Below are positions 39,504-48,324 of a DNA stretch of 64,000 nucleotides, one piece after another. The notes under the pieces were generated by a model. That model was not told the origin of the DNA and ran no database searches. It saw only the letters and a program-made list of their open reading frames with translations. The stretch's first letter is position 1. Every line of letters starts with the position of its first letter. The stretch covers positions 496,001-560,000 of the forward strand of contig NZ_JAEQNA010000001.1 in assembly GCF_016722895.1 (NCBI RefSeq). Direction: 5' to 3'. A program made the position numbers and the translations under genes. The DNA is from Ramlibacter aurantiacus. GTDB lineage: Bacteria > Pseudomonadota > Gammaproteobacteria > Burkholderiales > Burkholderiaceae_C.

Positions 39504-40484
39504 TCAGTCGGCCTGCAGGTTCAAGGTCTTGAGCAGGCCGTTGAAACGCTCGTAGTCAGCGGCCGTGCGCGTGCGCAGCGACTCGGGCGTGCCGCCCAGC
39601 GGCAGCGAACCCAGCGTGGCCATGCGGGCGGCCACGTCGGGCATGCGCAGGATCTCGTTCAGGTGCGAGTTCAACGTGGCCACCACCTCGGCTGGCATGC
39701 CCTTGGGGCCGTACAGGCCGTACCAGCCGCTGACCTCGATGTCCTTGTAGCCCAGCTCCTGCAGGCTGGGCACGTTGGGGGCCAGCGGCGAGCGCTGGCG
39801 GTCGGCCACTGCCAGCGGCACGAGCTTGCCGGTGGCGAAGTGCGGCGCCACGATGCCCAGCGAGGTGTAGACCAGCGGCAGGTGCCCGCCGACCACGTCG
39901 TTCACCGCCGGCAGCACGCCCTTGTAGGGCACATGCCGGAAGCGCGCGCCGCTCTCGCGATTGAGCAGCTCGCCCAGGATGTGCATGGGCGATCCGGTGC
40001 CGGGGCTGCCGTAGGCGATCTCGCGCGTCTTGCTGGCCGCCACCGCGTCGGCCACGCTCTTGAAGCCGCTGCCCGCGCTGGCCACCAGGAACAGCGGCGC
40101 GGTGCCGGCCTGGATGACGGGCGTGAAGCCATTGAGCACGTCGTAGCCGCTGCCCGCCGGTGTCTTGAGCACCGTCTGGGCGATGGTGAAAGTGTTGGGC
40201 GCAAGCAGCAGCGTGTAGCCGTCCGGCGCCGCGCGGGACACATGCGTGGTGCCGATGATCCCGGTCGCGCCGACCCTGTTGTCCACCACCACGGGCTGGC
40301 CGAGGCGGGCCGTGAGCTTCTCGCCGAACATGCGCGCGATCACGTCGGTCTCGCCGCCCGCGGGATAGGCCACCACGATGGTGATCGGCTTGCCCGGGTA
40401 GCGCTGCTGGGCCCAGGCCGGTGCCGTGGACGACAAGGCCAGCAGGGTCGCGGACAGCAGGAATGCACGTCGTGCCAGTTTCAT
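39504..40484 (-). CDS. Bug/TctC-family periplasmic solute-binding protein
   Basis: The 326-residue product begins MKLARRAFLLSATLLALS with cleavage near residue 25 (AWA), then ITIVVAYPAGGETD, DNRVGATG, PDGYTLLL, GSPGTGSPMH and HVPYKG. It is close to the Bug protein at 3250 in the motif spelling (NGFTPVIQ vs NGFEPIIK). Last gene of the VanA-like/TauD operon and so probably binds their substrate. Confidence 0.93.
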   Translation of the reverse strand: MKLARRAFLLSATLLALSSTAPAWAQQRYPGKPITIVVAYPAGGETDVIARMFGEKLTARLGQPVVVDNRVGATGIIGTTHVSRAAPDGYTLLLAPNTFTIAQTVLKTPAGSGYDVLNGFTPVIQAGTAPLFLVASAGSGFKSVADAVAASKTREIAYGSPGTGSPMHILGELLNRESGARFRHVPYKGVLPAVNDVVGGHLPLVYTSLGIVAPHFATGKLVPLAVADRQRSPLAPNVPSLQELGYKDIEVSGWYGLYGPKGMPAEVVATLNSHLNEILRMPDVAARMATLGSLPLGGTPESLRTRTAADYERFNGLLKTLNLQAD

Positions 40485-40523
40485 GATCGAGCCTCTCGAG
40501 GTGGGTGGTGGTGGAAGAAAGGA

Positions 40524-41342
40524 TCAGCGCCGGATCGCGACGCGGTGCATGCGCCGGGGCGCGGGGTAGTAGTCGTTGACGGCGTAGTGCTGGGTCGCCA
40601 GGTTGTCCCACACCGCCACCGAGCCCTTGCGCCAGCGGAAGCGCACCTGCCACTCGGGCACCTTGGCCAGGCCGCTGAGGAAGGCGATGAGCGATGCGCC
40701 CTCGTCCTGCGACACGCCCAGGACGTGCGTGGTGTACAGGGCGTTGACGAAAGCCACCGGCTGGCCGGTGACCGGGTGTTCGAGCACCACGGGCTGTTCG
40801 ATGGGCACGTGCTTCTGCCGGGTGGCGCGGTACAGCTCGCCGCTGGGGTCGCGTCGCAGCACGTTGTCGCGCAGGGCCGGTGCCTCCCAGTTGTGCACCG
40901 CGCGCAGCCCCTTCAGGTGCGCCTGCAGGTCCTTGCCCAGCGATGCGTAGGCGGTGGTCATGCTGGCCCACATCGTGTCTCCGCCGGTCTGCGGCACCTC
41001 CACCGCGTACAGGCAGGCTCCGGCCGGCGGCGTGGCCTGCCAGGTGAGGTCGGCGTGCCAGATATCGGTGCCGGTCTGCGTGCCCTGGGTGATCAGCAGC
41101 TCGACGTGCGGATCGTCGGGATGCGAGGGAAAGGTGGACGACACCGGCTCGACCTTGCCGAACACCCGGGCCACGCGCACCTGCGCCGCGGGACTGAGCT
41201 CCTGGTCGCGGAAGAAGATCACCTGGCGTTCGGCGAGCAGCTCGCGCAGGCGGGGGGCATGGATCTCGACCTGCCGCGCATCGGACAGGTCGATGCCGCC
41301 GATCTCGGAGCCGATGGAAGGGGTGAGGTGTTCAACGTGCAT
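40524..41342 (-). CDS. TauD/TfdA family Fe(II)/2-oxoglutarate dioxygenase
   Basis: The 272-residue product has the iron ligands H96 and D98 (WHADLTW) and H252 (WDNLATQHYAVNDY), with the 2-oxoglutarate-binding Arg just after (R263/R264). The family includes taurine, alkylsulfate and 2,4-D dioxygenases, which hydroxylate next to a heteroatom and release an acid or phenol. It overlaps the upstream oxygenase gene by 11 bp. Pairing with a VanA-like O-demethylase suggests an aryl ether or sulfonate substrate, as an inference. Confidence 0.92.
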   Translation of the reverse strand: MHVEHLTPSIGSEIGGIDLSDARQVEIHAPRLRELLAERQVIFFRDQELSPAAQVRVARVFGKVEPVSSTFPSHPDDPHVELLITQGTQTGTDIWHADLTWQATPPAGACLYAVEVPQTGGDTMWASMTTAYASLGKDLQAHLKGLRAVHNWEAPALRDNVLRRDPSGELYRATRQKHVPIEQPVVLEHPVTGQPVAFVNALYTTHVLGVSQDEGASLIAFLSGLAKVPEWQVRFRWRKGSVAVWDNLATQHYAVNDYYPAPRRMHRVAIRR

Positions 41343-42405
41343 GGGCTGCCTCTTCAGGGACCGGTGGCGTGGCAGCGGGCGCGGCGGTGGCGCGCTCGTC
41401 GTCGATCAGCCGCTGCAGCACGCGCCGCGCCCGCACGGCCGCGGCGTCGGTCTTGAGCAGCGAGGGCCCGAGTGCCATCAGGTCGACGTCCGCGCCGATG
41501 TTGGCCTGCTGCGCGGCGATCATGGGTTCGTCCTCCATCTCGAAGGCCTCCACCAGCACCTTCTCCAGGAACTCGTCCAGCCCCGGCGCGTCGTGCCGCG
41601 GATCCCAGGCCACCGCCCAGAAATAGTGGGTGCGGTCGGCGCGCTCGGGCGTGAGCAGGTGCAGCAGCGACAGGCTCACGCCCGCCTCCGGCGGCGCGCC
41701 GGTCTCGGTGGCGCCGATGTCCAGGAACAGGTTCGAGGGTGGGTGCCAGCGGATGCACGAGCGCGCATCGCCCCTTGCCACCTCGCGCTGCCACACGCGG
41801 CGCAGCATGGGGCTGACCAGGCAGTCGTGCTTGAAGCGGTCGGAATGGACCACGCCCTCCACCTCGCGCACCTCGTGCCGCGTGGATTCGAGCGAGCCCT
41901 CGCTGGTGAAGGACGGGTGCAGGAACTCGACGTGGCTCAGGTCCAGCAGGTTGTCGATCACCAGCCGGTAGTCGGCTGGGATGGTGATGGTGCCAAGGCG
42001 GGTGCGCATGCGCGGCTGGTCGAACGGGCGCAGGTCGGGCAGGAGCGCGGGGTCGGCCTGCTCGGCGTCGCCGGCCCAGATCCAGGTGAAGCCGTAGCGG
42101 TCGAGCACGGGAAAGGAGCGCGCGAAGGTCGTGCGCGGGATCGGTCCGCCGTGCGGGTTGTGCGTGCAGCGCCCATCCGGGCCGAACTGCAGCCCGTGGT
42201 AGCGGCACTGCAGCTGGTCGCCGCGCAAGGTGCCGGCCGACAGCGGTGCGAAGCGGTGCGGGCATCGGTCGAGCAAGGCGACCGGCTCGCCGGCTTCGGT
42301 GCGGTAGAGCACCACGGGGGAGTCGAGGATCACGCGGCGCAGGGGCTTGCGGTTGATCTCCGTGACGGGCGCGGCGACGTACCACGCGTTGTTGAGGTAT
42401 TGCAT
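41332..42405 (-). CDS. VanA-like Rieske oxygenase (aromatic O-demethylase type)
   Basis: The 357-residue product has a Rieske centre (C48, H50, C67, H70) and the iron site DNLLDLSHVEFLH (H158, H163). This compact DLSH pattern is typical of vanillate/dicamba O-demethylases and related one-chain oxygenases. No VanB-type reductase is adjacent, so electrons must come from elsewhere. The start has an AGGAAGG ribosome site. First gene of the operon; a 22-bp near-palindrome lies 29 bp upstream. Confidence 0.92.
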   Translation of the reverse strand: MQYLNNAWYVAAPVTEINRKPLRRVILDSPVVLYRTEAGEPVALLDRCPHRFAPLSAGTLRGDQLQCRYHGLQFGPDGRCTHNPHGGPIPRTTFARSFPVLDRYGFTWIWAGDAEQADPALLPDLRPFDQPRMRTRLGTITIPADYRLVIDNLLDLSHVEFLHPSFTSEGSLESTRHEVREVEGVVHSDRFKHDCLVSPMLRRVWQREVARGDARSCIRWHPPSNLFLDIGATETGAPPEAGVSLSLLHLLTPERADRTHYFWAVAWDPRHDAPGLDEFLEKVLVEAFEMEDEPMIAAQQANIGADVDLMALGPSLLKTDAAAVRARRVLQRLIDDERATAAPAATPPVPEEAAHAR

Positions 42406-42433
42406 TCACCTTCCTGTGAGCAGCATCCGCAGC

Positions 42434-42455
42434 TTATTGCCACTTGTGCGAATAA
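42434..42455. promoter_or_regulatory. 22-bp near-palindrome upstream of the VanA-like operon
   Basis: TTATTgcCACttGTGcgAATAA has symmetric arms with only the GC/CG pair mismatched. It is the only AT-rich patch in the 290-bp divergent region (42406-42695), which otherwise holds no gene I can support. Likely operator. Confidence 0.55.
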
Positions 42456-42695
42456 AAGGATGCTTGCAGAAGGTGGGGGTCGTGTCAACGGGCGTTTCGA
42501 TACACACGTCCCGGCTGAGCCCATCGCCCTGGCCCCGGGCAGGCCCATCCGAGGCCGGCACCGTGCGTCGATCGGCACCCAGGGTACGCTGGGCATCGCA
42601 CGCCGCCGCCCCGCGTCTCTTTCGCGCGTCGGGCGAACGTGGGCTCCTCAACCCCGGCAAGGTCTTCGTCGCCCTCTGAACCACAGCTCCGAGAC

Positions 42696-43919
42696 ATGAC
42701 CCCTCCCACCCTCTTCTCCCACCTGCCCCGCTACGGCGGCGACCCCATCCTGGCACTGATGGACGCCTTCTCCAGGGATCCGCGCCCCGACAAGGTCAGC
42801 CTCGGCATCGGCCTGTACTTCGACGAGCAGGGCCGCCTGCCGGTGCTGTCGTCGGTGCGGCAGGCGCAGGAGGCGCTGCTGCGCAATGGCGGGCCGGCGC
42901 CCTACCTGCCGATGGAGGGCTCGGCTTCCTACCGCCAGGCAGTGCAGGAGCTGGTGTTCGGGGCGCAGCATCCGGCCGTGCTCGATGGCCGCATCGCCAC
43001 CATGCAATCCGTGGGCGGTTCGGGCGCGCTGCGCGCCGGCGCCGACCTGCTGCGCACGCAACTGGGCTGCACCCAGGTGGTGGTGCCCGACCCCACCTGG
43101 GACAACCACTTCGCGCTGTTCGAAGGCGCCGGTTACCAGGTGGGCGGCTACCCCTACTACGACACCGCCACCGCCGGCATCGCCTTCGACGCCATGCGCC
43201 GGTTCCTGGCCACCCTGCCGGCGCGCACCGTGGTGCTGCTGCACGCGAGCTGCCACAACCCCACCGGCATGGACCTGGATGCGGCGCAGTGGCGCGAGTT
43301 GGCCGGCCTCTTCGCCGAGCGCAACCTGATCCCCTTCGTCGACATGGCCTACCAGGGCTTCGGTGACGGCGCCGACGAAGACGCGGCATCGATCCGCCTG
43401 CTGGCCGACGCCGGGCTGGAGTTCCTGGTGGCCAACTCCTTCTCGAAGAACTTCTCGCTGTATGGCGAGCGCGCCGGTGGCCTGAGCGTGGTGTGCCGCG
43501 ACGCGGCGGCGGCCGAGGCCGTGCTGGGCCAGCTCAAGGTCACGGTGCGCCGCAGCTACTCGACCCCGCCCGCGCACGGCGCCGCGCTGGTCGGCGCGGT
43601 GCTGCAGTCGCCCGAGCTGCGCGCGCTGTGGCTGCAGGAACTCACCACCATGCGCCAGCGCATGCGCGACATGCGCCAGGCGCTGCATGCGGCGCTGGTC
43701 GCGCGCTGCGGCCAGGCGCACGACTTCGGCTACCTGCTCGCGCAGCGCGGCATGTTCAGCTACACCGGCCTCTCGCCCGACCAGGTGCGGCGCCTGCGCG
43801 AGCGGCACGCGGTGTACCTGGTGGACACCGGCCGCCTGTGCATCTCGGGCCTCACGTCCGCGGCCATCGACCACGTGGCCGACGCGATCGCCGCCGTCCT
43901 TGAAACGCCCGCAGCCTGA
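42696..43919 (+). CDS. Aromatic amino acid aminotransferase (class I, PLP)
   Basis: The 407-residue product matches the TyrB/AspC fold: [16 protein letters not shown] (about 36-51), [26 protein letters not shown], and the PLP lysine K251 in [15 protein letters not shown]. It would convert tryptophan, tyrosine or phenylalanine to the 2-oxoacid with 2-oxoglutarate. The tryptophan dioxygenase gene starts 11 bp after it, so it probably works on tryptophan or on kynurenine. The 2-oxoacid from tryptophan (indolepyruvate) is the substrate of IorAB encoded at 57753-61432. Confidence 0.9.
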   Translation: MTPPTLFSHLPRYGGDPILALMDAFSRDPRPDKVSLGIGLYFDEQGRLPVLSSVRQAQEALLRNGGPAPYLPMEGSASYRQAVQELVFGAQHPAVLDGRIATMQSVGGSGALRAGADLLRTQLGCTQVVVPDPTWDNHFALFEGAGYQVGGYPYYDTATAGIAFDAMRRFLATLPARTVVLLHASCHNPTGMDLDAAQWRELAGLFAERNLIPFVDMAYQGFGDGADEDAASIRLLADAGLEFLVANSFSKNFSLYGERAGGLSVVCRDAAAAEAVLGQLKVTVRRSYSTPPAHGAALVGAVLQSPELRALWLQELTTMRQRMRDMRQALHAALVARCGQAHDFGYLLAQRGMFSYTGLSPDQVRRLRERHAVYLVDTGRLCISGLTSAAIDHVADAIAAVLETPAA

Positions 43920-43929
43920 AGGAGCCCGC

Positions 43930-44805
43930 ATGTGCCCGTACAACGACCGACCCGCCCCGACGGCCTCACCCACGCCGGAAGCCATCGTCCAGCAGGAGGG
44001 TGCCCAGCTGGATTTCAGCGGTGCCATGAGCTATGGCGACTACCTGCAACTGGACCAGGTGCTCACCGCGCAACGGCCGCTGTCGCCCGCGCACGACGAG
44101 ATGCTGTTCATCGTGCAGCACCAGACCAGCGAGCTGTGGATGAAGCTCATGCTGCACGAGCTGCGCGCGGCCGTCGCCGCCGTATCCGAAGACCGCATGC
44201 CCCAGGCGTTCAAGGTGATGGCGCGGGTCTCGCGCATCATGGAGCAGCTGGTGCACGCCTGGGACGTGCTGGCCACCATGACGCCACCCGAATACACCCA
44301 GGTGCGACCCTTCCTCGGTCCGTCCAGCGGATTCCAGAGCTTCCAGTACCGCTGCATCGAGTTCACGCTGGGCAACAAGAATGCGGCCATGCTCAAGCCC
44401 CACGAGCACCATCCCGAGCGGCTGGCGATGGTGCGCGCGGCCTTCGAGGCGCCCTCGCTCTACGACCAGGCCATCCGCCGCCTGGCCGCCGCCGGCCTGC
44501 CCGTGCCGGCCGAAAGCCTCGATCGCGACTGGACCCAGCCCTATGTGGCCAAGGAAGCGGTGCGCCAGGCCTGGCTCACCGTCTACCGCCGGCCGGACGC
44601 CCACTGGGACCTGTACCAGCTGGCGGAGAAGCTGGTGGACATCGAGGACAGCTTCCGGCTCTGGCGCTTCCGCCACGTCACCACCGTGGAACGCGTCATC
44701 GGCTTCAAGCGCGGCACCGGTGGCACCGGCGGCGTGAGCTATCTTCGCAAGATGCTCGACGTGGTGTTGTTCCCCGAGCTTTGGTCCCTGCGGACCGAGC
44801 TATGA
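43930..44805 (+). CDS. kynA: Tryptophan 2,3-dioxygenase
   Basis: The 291-residue heme enzyme shows the family signature from start to end: [12 protein letters not shown] (about 35-46), [32 protein letters not shown] and the distal [25 protein letters not shown] with the heme-ligand His. It opens the indole ring of tryptophan to N-formylkynurenine. No kynureninase (KynU) is nearby; the formamidase-like cyclase at 50094-50897 belongs to a different operon. Confidence 0.95.
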   Translation: MCPYNDRPAPTASPTPEAIVQQEGAQLDFSGAMSYGDYLQLDQVLTAQRPLSPAHDEMLFIVQHQTSELWMKLMLHELRAAVAAVSEDRMPQAFKVMARVSRIMEQLVHAWDVLATMTPPEYTQVRPFLGPSSGFQSFQYRCIEFTLGNKNAAMLKPHEHHPERLAMVRAAFEAPSLYDQAIRRLAAAGLPVPAESLDRDWTQPYVAKEAVRQAWLTVYRRPDAHWDLYQLAEKLVDIEDSFRLWRFRHVTTVERVIGFKRGTGGTGGVSYLRKMLDVVLFPELWSLRTEL

Positions 44806-44881
44806 GCCCCCGGAGCGCCTTCGGCGCTTCCCCCCAGGGGGCGCAACCAGCGGCGTTCCGCGGTTGCCGCTGGAAAGGCCT
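44806..44881. repeat. Dispersed intergenic element, copy 3
   Basis: Contains GGAGCGCCTTCGGCGC, GGGGGCGCAACCAGCGGC and CCGCGGTTGCCGCTGGAAAGG, matching copies 1 and 2, but lacks the inner CCGGC-aaa-GCCGG hairpin (a deletion relative to the others). It lies in the gap between kynA and the RidA gene. Confidence 0.65.
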
Positions 44882-44939
44882 TTCGTTTCGCCATCGACCG
44901 CGGGGCAGCCAAGTCATTGAAAACCGAAAGGATCATGGA

Positions 44940-45314
44940 ATGAAGGAAGTTCTGGATTGCGGGTTGCCGGCGCTGTCGCAACCCTTCTCGTGGGTGGTGC
45001 GCAGCACGGGTCGCATGGTCTTTACCGCGCACGGGCCGGTGCGGCTCGATGCCACGATCGACACCGGCCCGGTCGAACAGCAGGCCCGACTGACCTTCGA
45101 CAACCTCAGGCGCGCGGTGCAGGCCGCCGACGGCACGCTGGAGAACGTGACGCAGGTGCTGATCTACCTGACCGACATCGCCGACATGAAGGCGGTGGAC
45201 AACGTGTACCGCGAGGTCTTCTCGGCGCCCTACCCCAACCGATCGTCGGTGGCCGTGTCGGCCTTGGCCGTGCCGGGCATGAAGATCGAGATCGTCGCCT
45301 ACGCGATGGTGTGA
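44940..45314 (+). CDS. RidA family protein (enamine/imine deaminase-like)
   Basis: The 124-residue product has the YjgF/RidA pattern, ending in PYPNRSSVAVSALAVPGMKIEIVAYAMV-like text with the conserved Arg (PNRSSV) that positions substrates. RidA proteins hydrolyse reactive imines from PLP enzymes, and relatives act as deaminases of 2-aminomuconate in the tryptophan pathway. The location after an aminotransferase and kynA fits either role. Confidence 0.88.
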   Translation: MKEVLDCGLPALSQPFSWVVRSTGRMVFTAHGPVRLDATIDTGPVEQQARLTFDNLRRAVQAADGTLENVTQVLIYLTDIADMKAVDNVYREVFSAPYPNRSSVAVSALAVPGMKIEIVAYAMV

Positions 45315-45348
45315 CGCGCATGGCCACGTCGCCGAAGGCTCGACCCGC

Positions 45349-45864
45349 TCAGCTCGCGCCGTGCACCCGCTCGTTCAGGCGGGCCACGAGTTCGTCGATG
45401 GTCCGGTGGAATAGCCTCGACGCCTTCTCGTCGTCCATCGCGAACACCGAGTCGCAACTGGCCTGGATCTCCGCCGTGAGCCGAGCCAGGTGCGCGCGGC
45501 CCTGCTCGGTCAGTTCGATCCGCGCGATCCGGCGGTCGTTCTCGTCGCGTGCGTTCTGCACCAGGCCGCGCTCGGCCATCTGCGCGATGGAGCGGCTGAG
45601 GGACGACTGCGGCAGTCGCGTGAACTCGGCGATGCCGTTGAGATGGCAAGGCCCCTGCGCCGACAGGCAGACATAGACCCGCCATTGCGCCACGGTCATG
45701 CCGCTGCGGCCGAGGGTGGCGGCCAGCAGGTCCTGCGTCAGGCGCGACAGCACCGACAACTTGTGCGGCAGGAAGTGATTCAAGTCGAAGTCCGCGTCCG
45801 TGCCTGCGGCAGCCGCCTTGACGGCAGGCTTGCGGGGCGCGGACGGAGCGGCTTTGGGCTTCAT
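45349..45864 (-). CDS. MarR family transcriptional regulator
   Basis: The 171-residue product has a basic, Ala/Lys-rich tail, then a MarR winged helix (about 60-125; FTRLPQSSLSRSIAQMAERGLVQNARDENDRR). ATG 45864 is preferred because the upstream codons of the longer frame (MRGPTSRR...) overlap the sulfatase end. It follows the sulfatase gene by 10 bp on the same strand and likely represses the sulfatase/FGE divergent promoters. Confidence 0.9.
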   Translation of the reverse strand: MKPKAAPSAPRKPAVKAAAAGTDADFDLNHFLPHKLSVLSRLTQDLLAATLGRSGMTVAQWRVYVCLSAQGPCHLNGIAEFTRLPQSSLSRSIAQMAERGLVQNARDENDRRIARIELTEQGRAHLARLTAEIQASCDSVFAMDDEKASRLFHRTIDELVARLNERVHGAS

Positions 45865-45874
45865 CCGTCGATCG

Positions 45875-47281
45875 TCACTTCTTGAACACCGGCGAGATGT
45901 TGGTCCACGCACGCGGCGGCAGGCTCTTGTCCCAGGCGGCGTAGCGGGCCTTCAGGTCCTCGAACACCTGCGGCTCCTGCGCCGACACATCGTTCTTCTC
46001 CTGGGGGTCGGCCTGCAGGTCGAACAGCTTGGCGATGCCGTTCCTGATCTCCAGATACAGCTTCCACTTGCCCATGCGCACGGCCGAATAGCCGGCCAGC
46101 TTCCAGAACAGCAGCTCGTGCGGCGCGCCCTCTTTCTCCTTCTCGAGGTAGGGCAGCAGGTTCACGCCATCGAGTTGCTGCGTGCCGGTGGTGGGCACGT
46201 CGCAGGCGGCGGCTACCGTGGGCAGGATGTCCAGCGTGCTCACCGGCTCGTCGTACACCTGGCCGGCCTGGATGCGGCCGGGCCACTTCATCACGTAGGG
46301 CATGCGGATGCCGCCCTCGTAGGTGGTGTACTTGCCGCCGGAGAACGGGGCGTTGCTGCCGGGGCGGCTGTCGGCGCAGCCGTTGTCGCTCACGAAGACC
46401 ACCAGGGTGTCGTCCTCCAGGCCGAGCGCGCGCAGCTTGTCGAGCACCGCGCCGATGACGTCGTCCTGGGCCTGCACCAGGGCGCTGTAGGCACGCACGC
46501 TGATGTTGGCGATCTTGTCGCGCAAGGCCTCGAAGTAGTTGCGCGGCACCTGCAGCGGTGGCACCGGCGAGTTCATCGGGAAATAGAGCATGAAGGGCTC
46601 GTCCTTGTTTTCCTCGATGAACTGCAGCACCTGGTCCCGAAAGAAGAACATCAGGTACTGGTCCACGTCGATCAGCTCGCCGTTGCGGCGCACGCCGTTC
46701 AAGCCGTGGCGGGTCCAGGCCGTGTCCTTGGCCTCGTCGTGGAAGTCGACCTTCAGGCTGATGTAGTCCGGGTCTTCCGGGTTGGTGTGCTGCAGGCTGG
46801 TGTTGCCGTAGAACACGCACGAATAGTCGAAGCCGCGGTTGTTTGGCAGGAACTGCGGCGCATGGCCCAGGTGCCACTTGCCGACCACGCCGGTCTTGTA
46901 GCCGGCGGCCTTGAACACCTCGCCGATGTTCTTCTCGGTGGTGGGCACGCCGCGCCGCATGAACTCGGCCTCGCCCTGCAGCGGGGCCAGGCTGCCGTCT
47001 TCCAGGCGCACCTCGCGCCGCTCGGGGAAGGCGCCCGAGGACACCTGCTGCTCGAAGCCGAAGCGCTGCTGGTAGCGGCCGGTGACCAGGCCCGCTCGGG
47101 CCGGGCTGCATAAAGGAGCCGAGGTATAGCCGGCGGTGAACTTCACGCCGGCCCGGCCGATGCTGTCGATGTGCTTCGTCTCGATGCGCGTGTTGCCGTA
47201 CAGGGACACGTCGCCATGGCCCATGTCGTCGGCCAGGATGACGATGACGTTGGGGCGGCGGGTCGAAGGGTTGGAGGCCAT
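45875..47281 (-). CDS. Arylsulfatase-type sulfatase (formylglycine, Cys type)
   Basis: The 468-residue product has the sulfatase metal motif LADDMGHGD (about 16-24) and the modification site CSPARAGLVTGR (C58), where Cys is oxidised to formylglycine; then GKWHLG (about 133-138) and VFVSDNGCADSRPG. There is no signal peptide, so it should be cytoplasmic. It would hydrolyse an aryl or alkyl sulfate ester. The ribosome site is AAGGAG. Its activating enzyme is encoded divergently at 47338. Confidence 0.93.
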   Translation of the reverse strand: MASNPSTRRPNVIVILADDMGHGDVSLYGNTRIETKHIDSIGRAGVKFTAGYTSAPLCSPARAGLVTGRYQQRFGFEQQVSSGAFPERREVRLEDGSLAPLQGEAEFMRRGVPTTEKNIGEVFKAAGYKTGVVGKWHLGHAPQFLPNNRGFDYSCVFYGNTSLQHTNPEDPDYISLKVDFHDEAKDTAWTRHGLNGVRRNGELIDVDQYLMFFFRDQVLQFIEENKDEPFMLYFPMNSPVPPLQVPRNYFEALRDKIANISVRAYSALVQAQDDVIGAVLDKLRALGLEDDTLVVFVSDNGCADSRPGSNAPFSGGKYTTYEGGIRMPYVMKWPGRIQAGQVYDEPVSTLDILPTVAAACDVPTTGTQQLDGVNLLPYLEKEKEGAPHELLFWKLAGYSAVRMGKWKLYLEIRNGIAKLFDLQADPQEKNDVSAQEPQVFEDLKARYAAWDKSLPPRAWTNISPVFKK

Positions 47282-47337
47282 GGGGCGATGCTCCTTGCGG
47301 GTTGCGAAGATGCGGAAGCGGCCCGTATCATGATCGA

Positions 47338-48237
47338 ATGCAAATGCATATGCAAGTGGATATATCTCGGGCCAGGCATGGCATGCAGTGGATCGAAGGT
47401 GGCGCCTTCGCCATGGGATCGGCGCGGTTCTACCCCGAGGAGCGCCCCGTGCGAGTGGTCGAGGTGGACTCGTTCTGGATCGACGAGACGCCGGTCACGA
47501 ACGCGTCCTTCGCGGCCTTCGTGCAGGCCACCGGCTACCTCACGGCGGCGGAACGGACCGGCAGCTCGGCCGTGTTCGAGAAGACAAGCGGTCCCGTCGA
47601 TCGCTTCGATCCTGCGTTGTGGTGGCGCTTGCGCGAGGGTGCCTGCTGGCGCAACCCCTGGGCCCGCGGTCTCGATGGACTGCAGGAGCATCCGGTGGTG
47701 CACGTCGCCTACGAGGACGCGCAGGCATTCGCGGCGTGGGCGGGCAAGCGGCTGCCCACCGAGGCCGAGTGGGAGTACGCCGCGCGCGGTGGGCTGGCAG
47801 GCGCCGACTACGCCTGGGGCGACCAGCTCGCCCCCGACGGGCTGGTGCTGGCCAACTACTGGCAGGGTGAATTCCCGCACCAGAACACGCTGCTCGACGG
47901 CTGGGAACGCACCTCCCCCGTGCGCAGCTACCCCGGCAACGGCTACGGCCTGTTCGACATGATCGGCAACGTGTGGGAATGGACCAGCGACCGCTGGTCC
48001 GTCGGCGGTGCGGCCGCCAAGCCGGGTTGCTGCGCATCGGCTTCACCGCGCGACGGCGTGCTGGAGAAGGTGATCAAGGGCGGCTCTCACCTGTGCGCGC
48101 GCAACTACTGCCAGCGCTATCGGCCCGCCGCCCGGTATGCGCAGCGGGCGGACTTGCCGACCAGCCACATCGGCTTCCGGTGCGTGGCGGATCGCCCCAT
48201 CGATGCAGATTCCGGATCGACCGATCCGGTTTTGTGA
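47338..48237 (+). CDS. Formylglycine-generating enzyme (SUMF1 family)
   Basis: The product has MQWIEGGAFAMGSARFYPEE at its start in outline, RLPTEAEWEYAARGG, MIGNVWEWTSDRW and the active-site cysteines in HLCARNYC (residues 253 and 258), matching the copper-dependent aerobic FGE that converts sulfatase Cys to formylglycine. It is divergent from the sulfatase, whose C58 is the expected target. The ATG at 47338 is the longest reading; the start at 47386 (283 residues) is more likely, because the AT-rich palindromes at 47345-47366 would then lie in the promoter region. Confidence 0.9.
   Translation: MQMHMQVDISRARHGMQWIEGGAFAMGSARFYPEERPVRVVEVDSFWIDETPVTNASFAAFVQATGYLTAAERTGSSAVFEKTSGPVDRFDPALWWRLREGACWRNPWARGLDGLQEHPVVHVAYEDAQAFAAWAGKRLPTEAEWEYAARGGLAGADYAWGDQLAPDGLVLANYWQGEFPHQNTLLDGWERTSPVRSYPGNGYGLFDMIGNVWEWTSDRWSVGGAAAKPGCCASASPRDGVLEKVIKGGSHLCARNYCQRYRPAARYAQRADLPTSHIGFRCVADRPIDADSGSTDPVL
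47345..47366. promoter_or_regulatory. Palindromes TGCATATGCA and GATATATC in the sulfatase/FGE region
   Basis: TGCATATGCA (47345-47354) and GATATATC (47359-47366) are perfect palindromes in an AT-rich island between the divergent sulfatase and FGE genes. Candidate MarR operator and -10 region. Confidence 0.45.
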
Positions 48238-48324
48238 ATTCCCCACCGTCGATGCCGCTGCCTAGACTGGGTGTTTCCGCGCTCGCGCAACGCACGGTGC
48301 CGCATGCAGCCAAGGCTTCCCGAG

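Noticed and set aside
42406-42695. Small frames in the divergent region before the aminotransferase gene
   Set aside because: No motif and poor start signals; the region looks regulatory.
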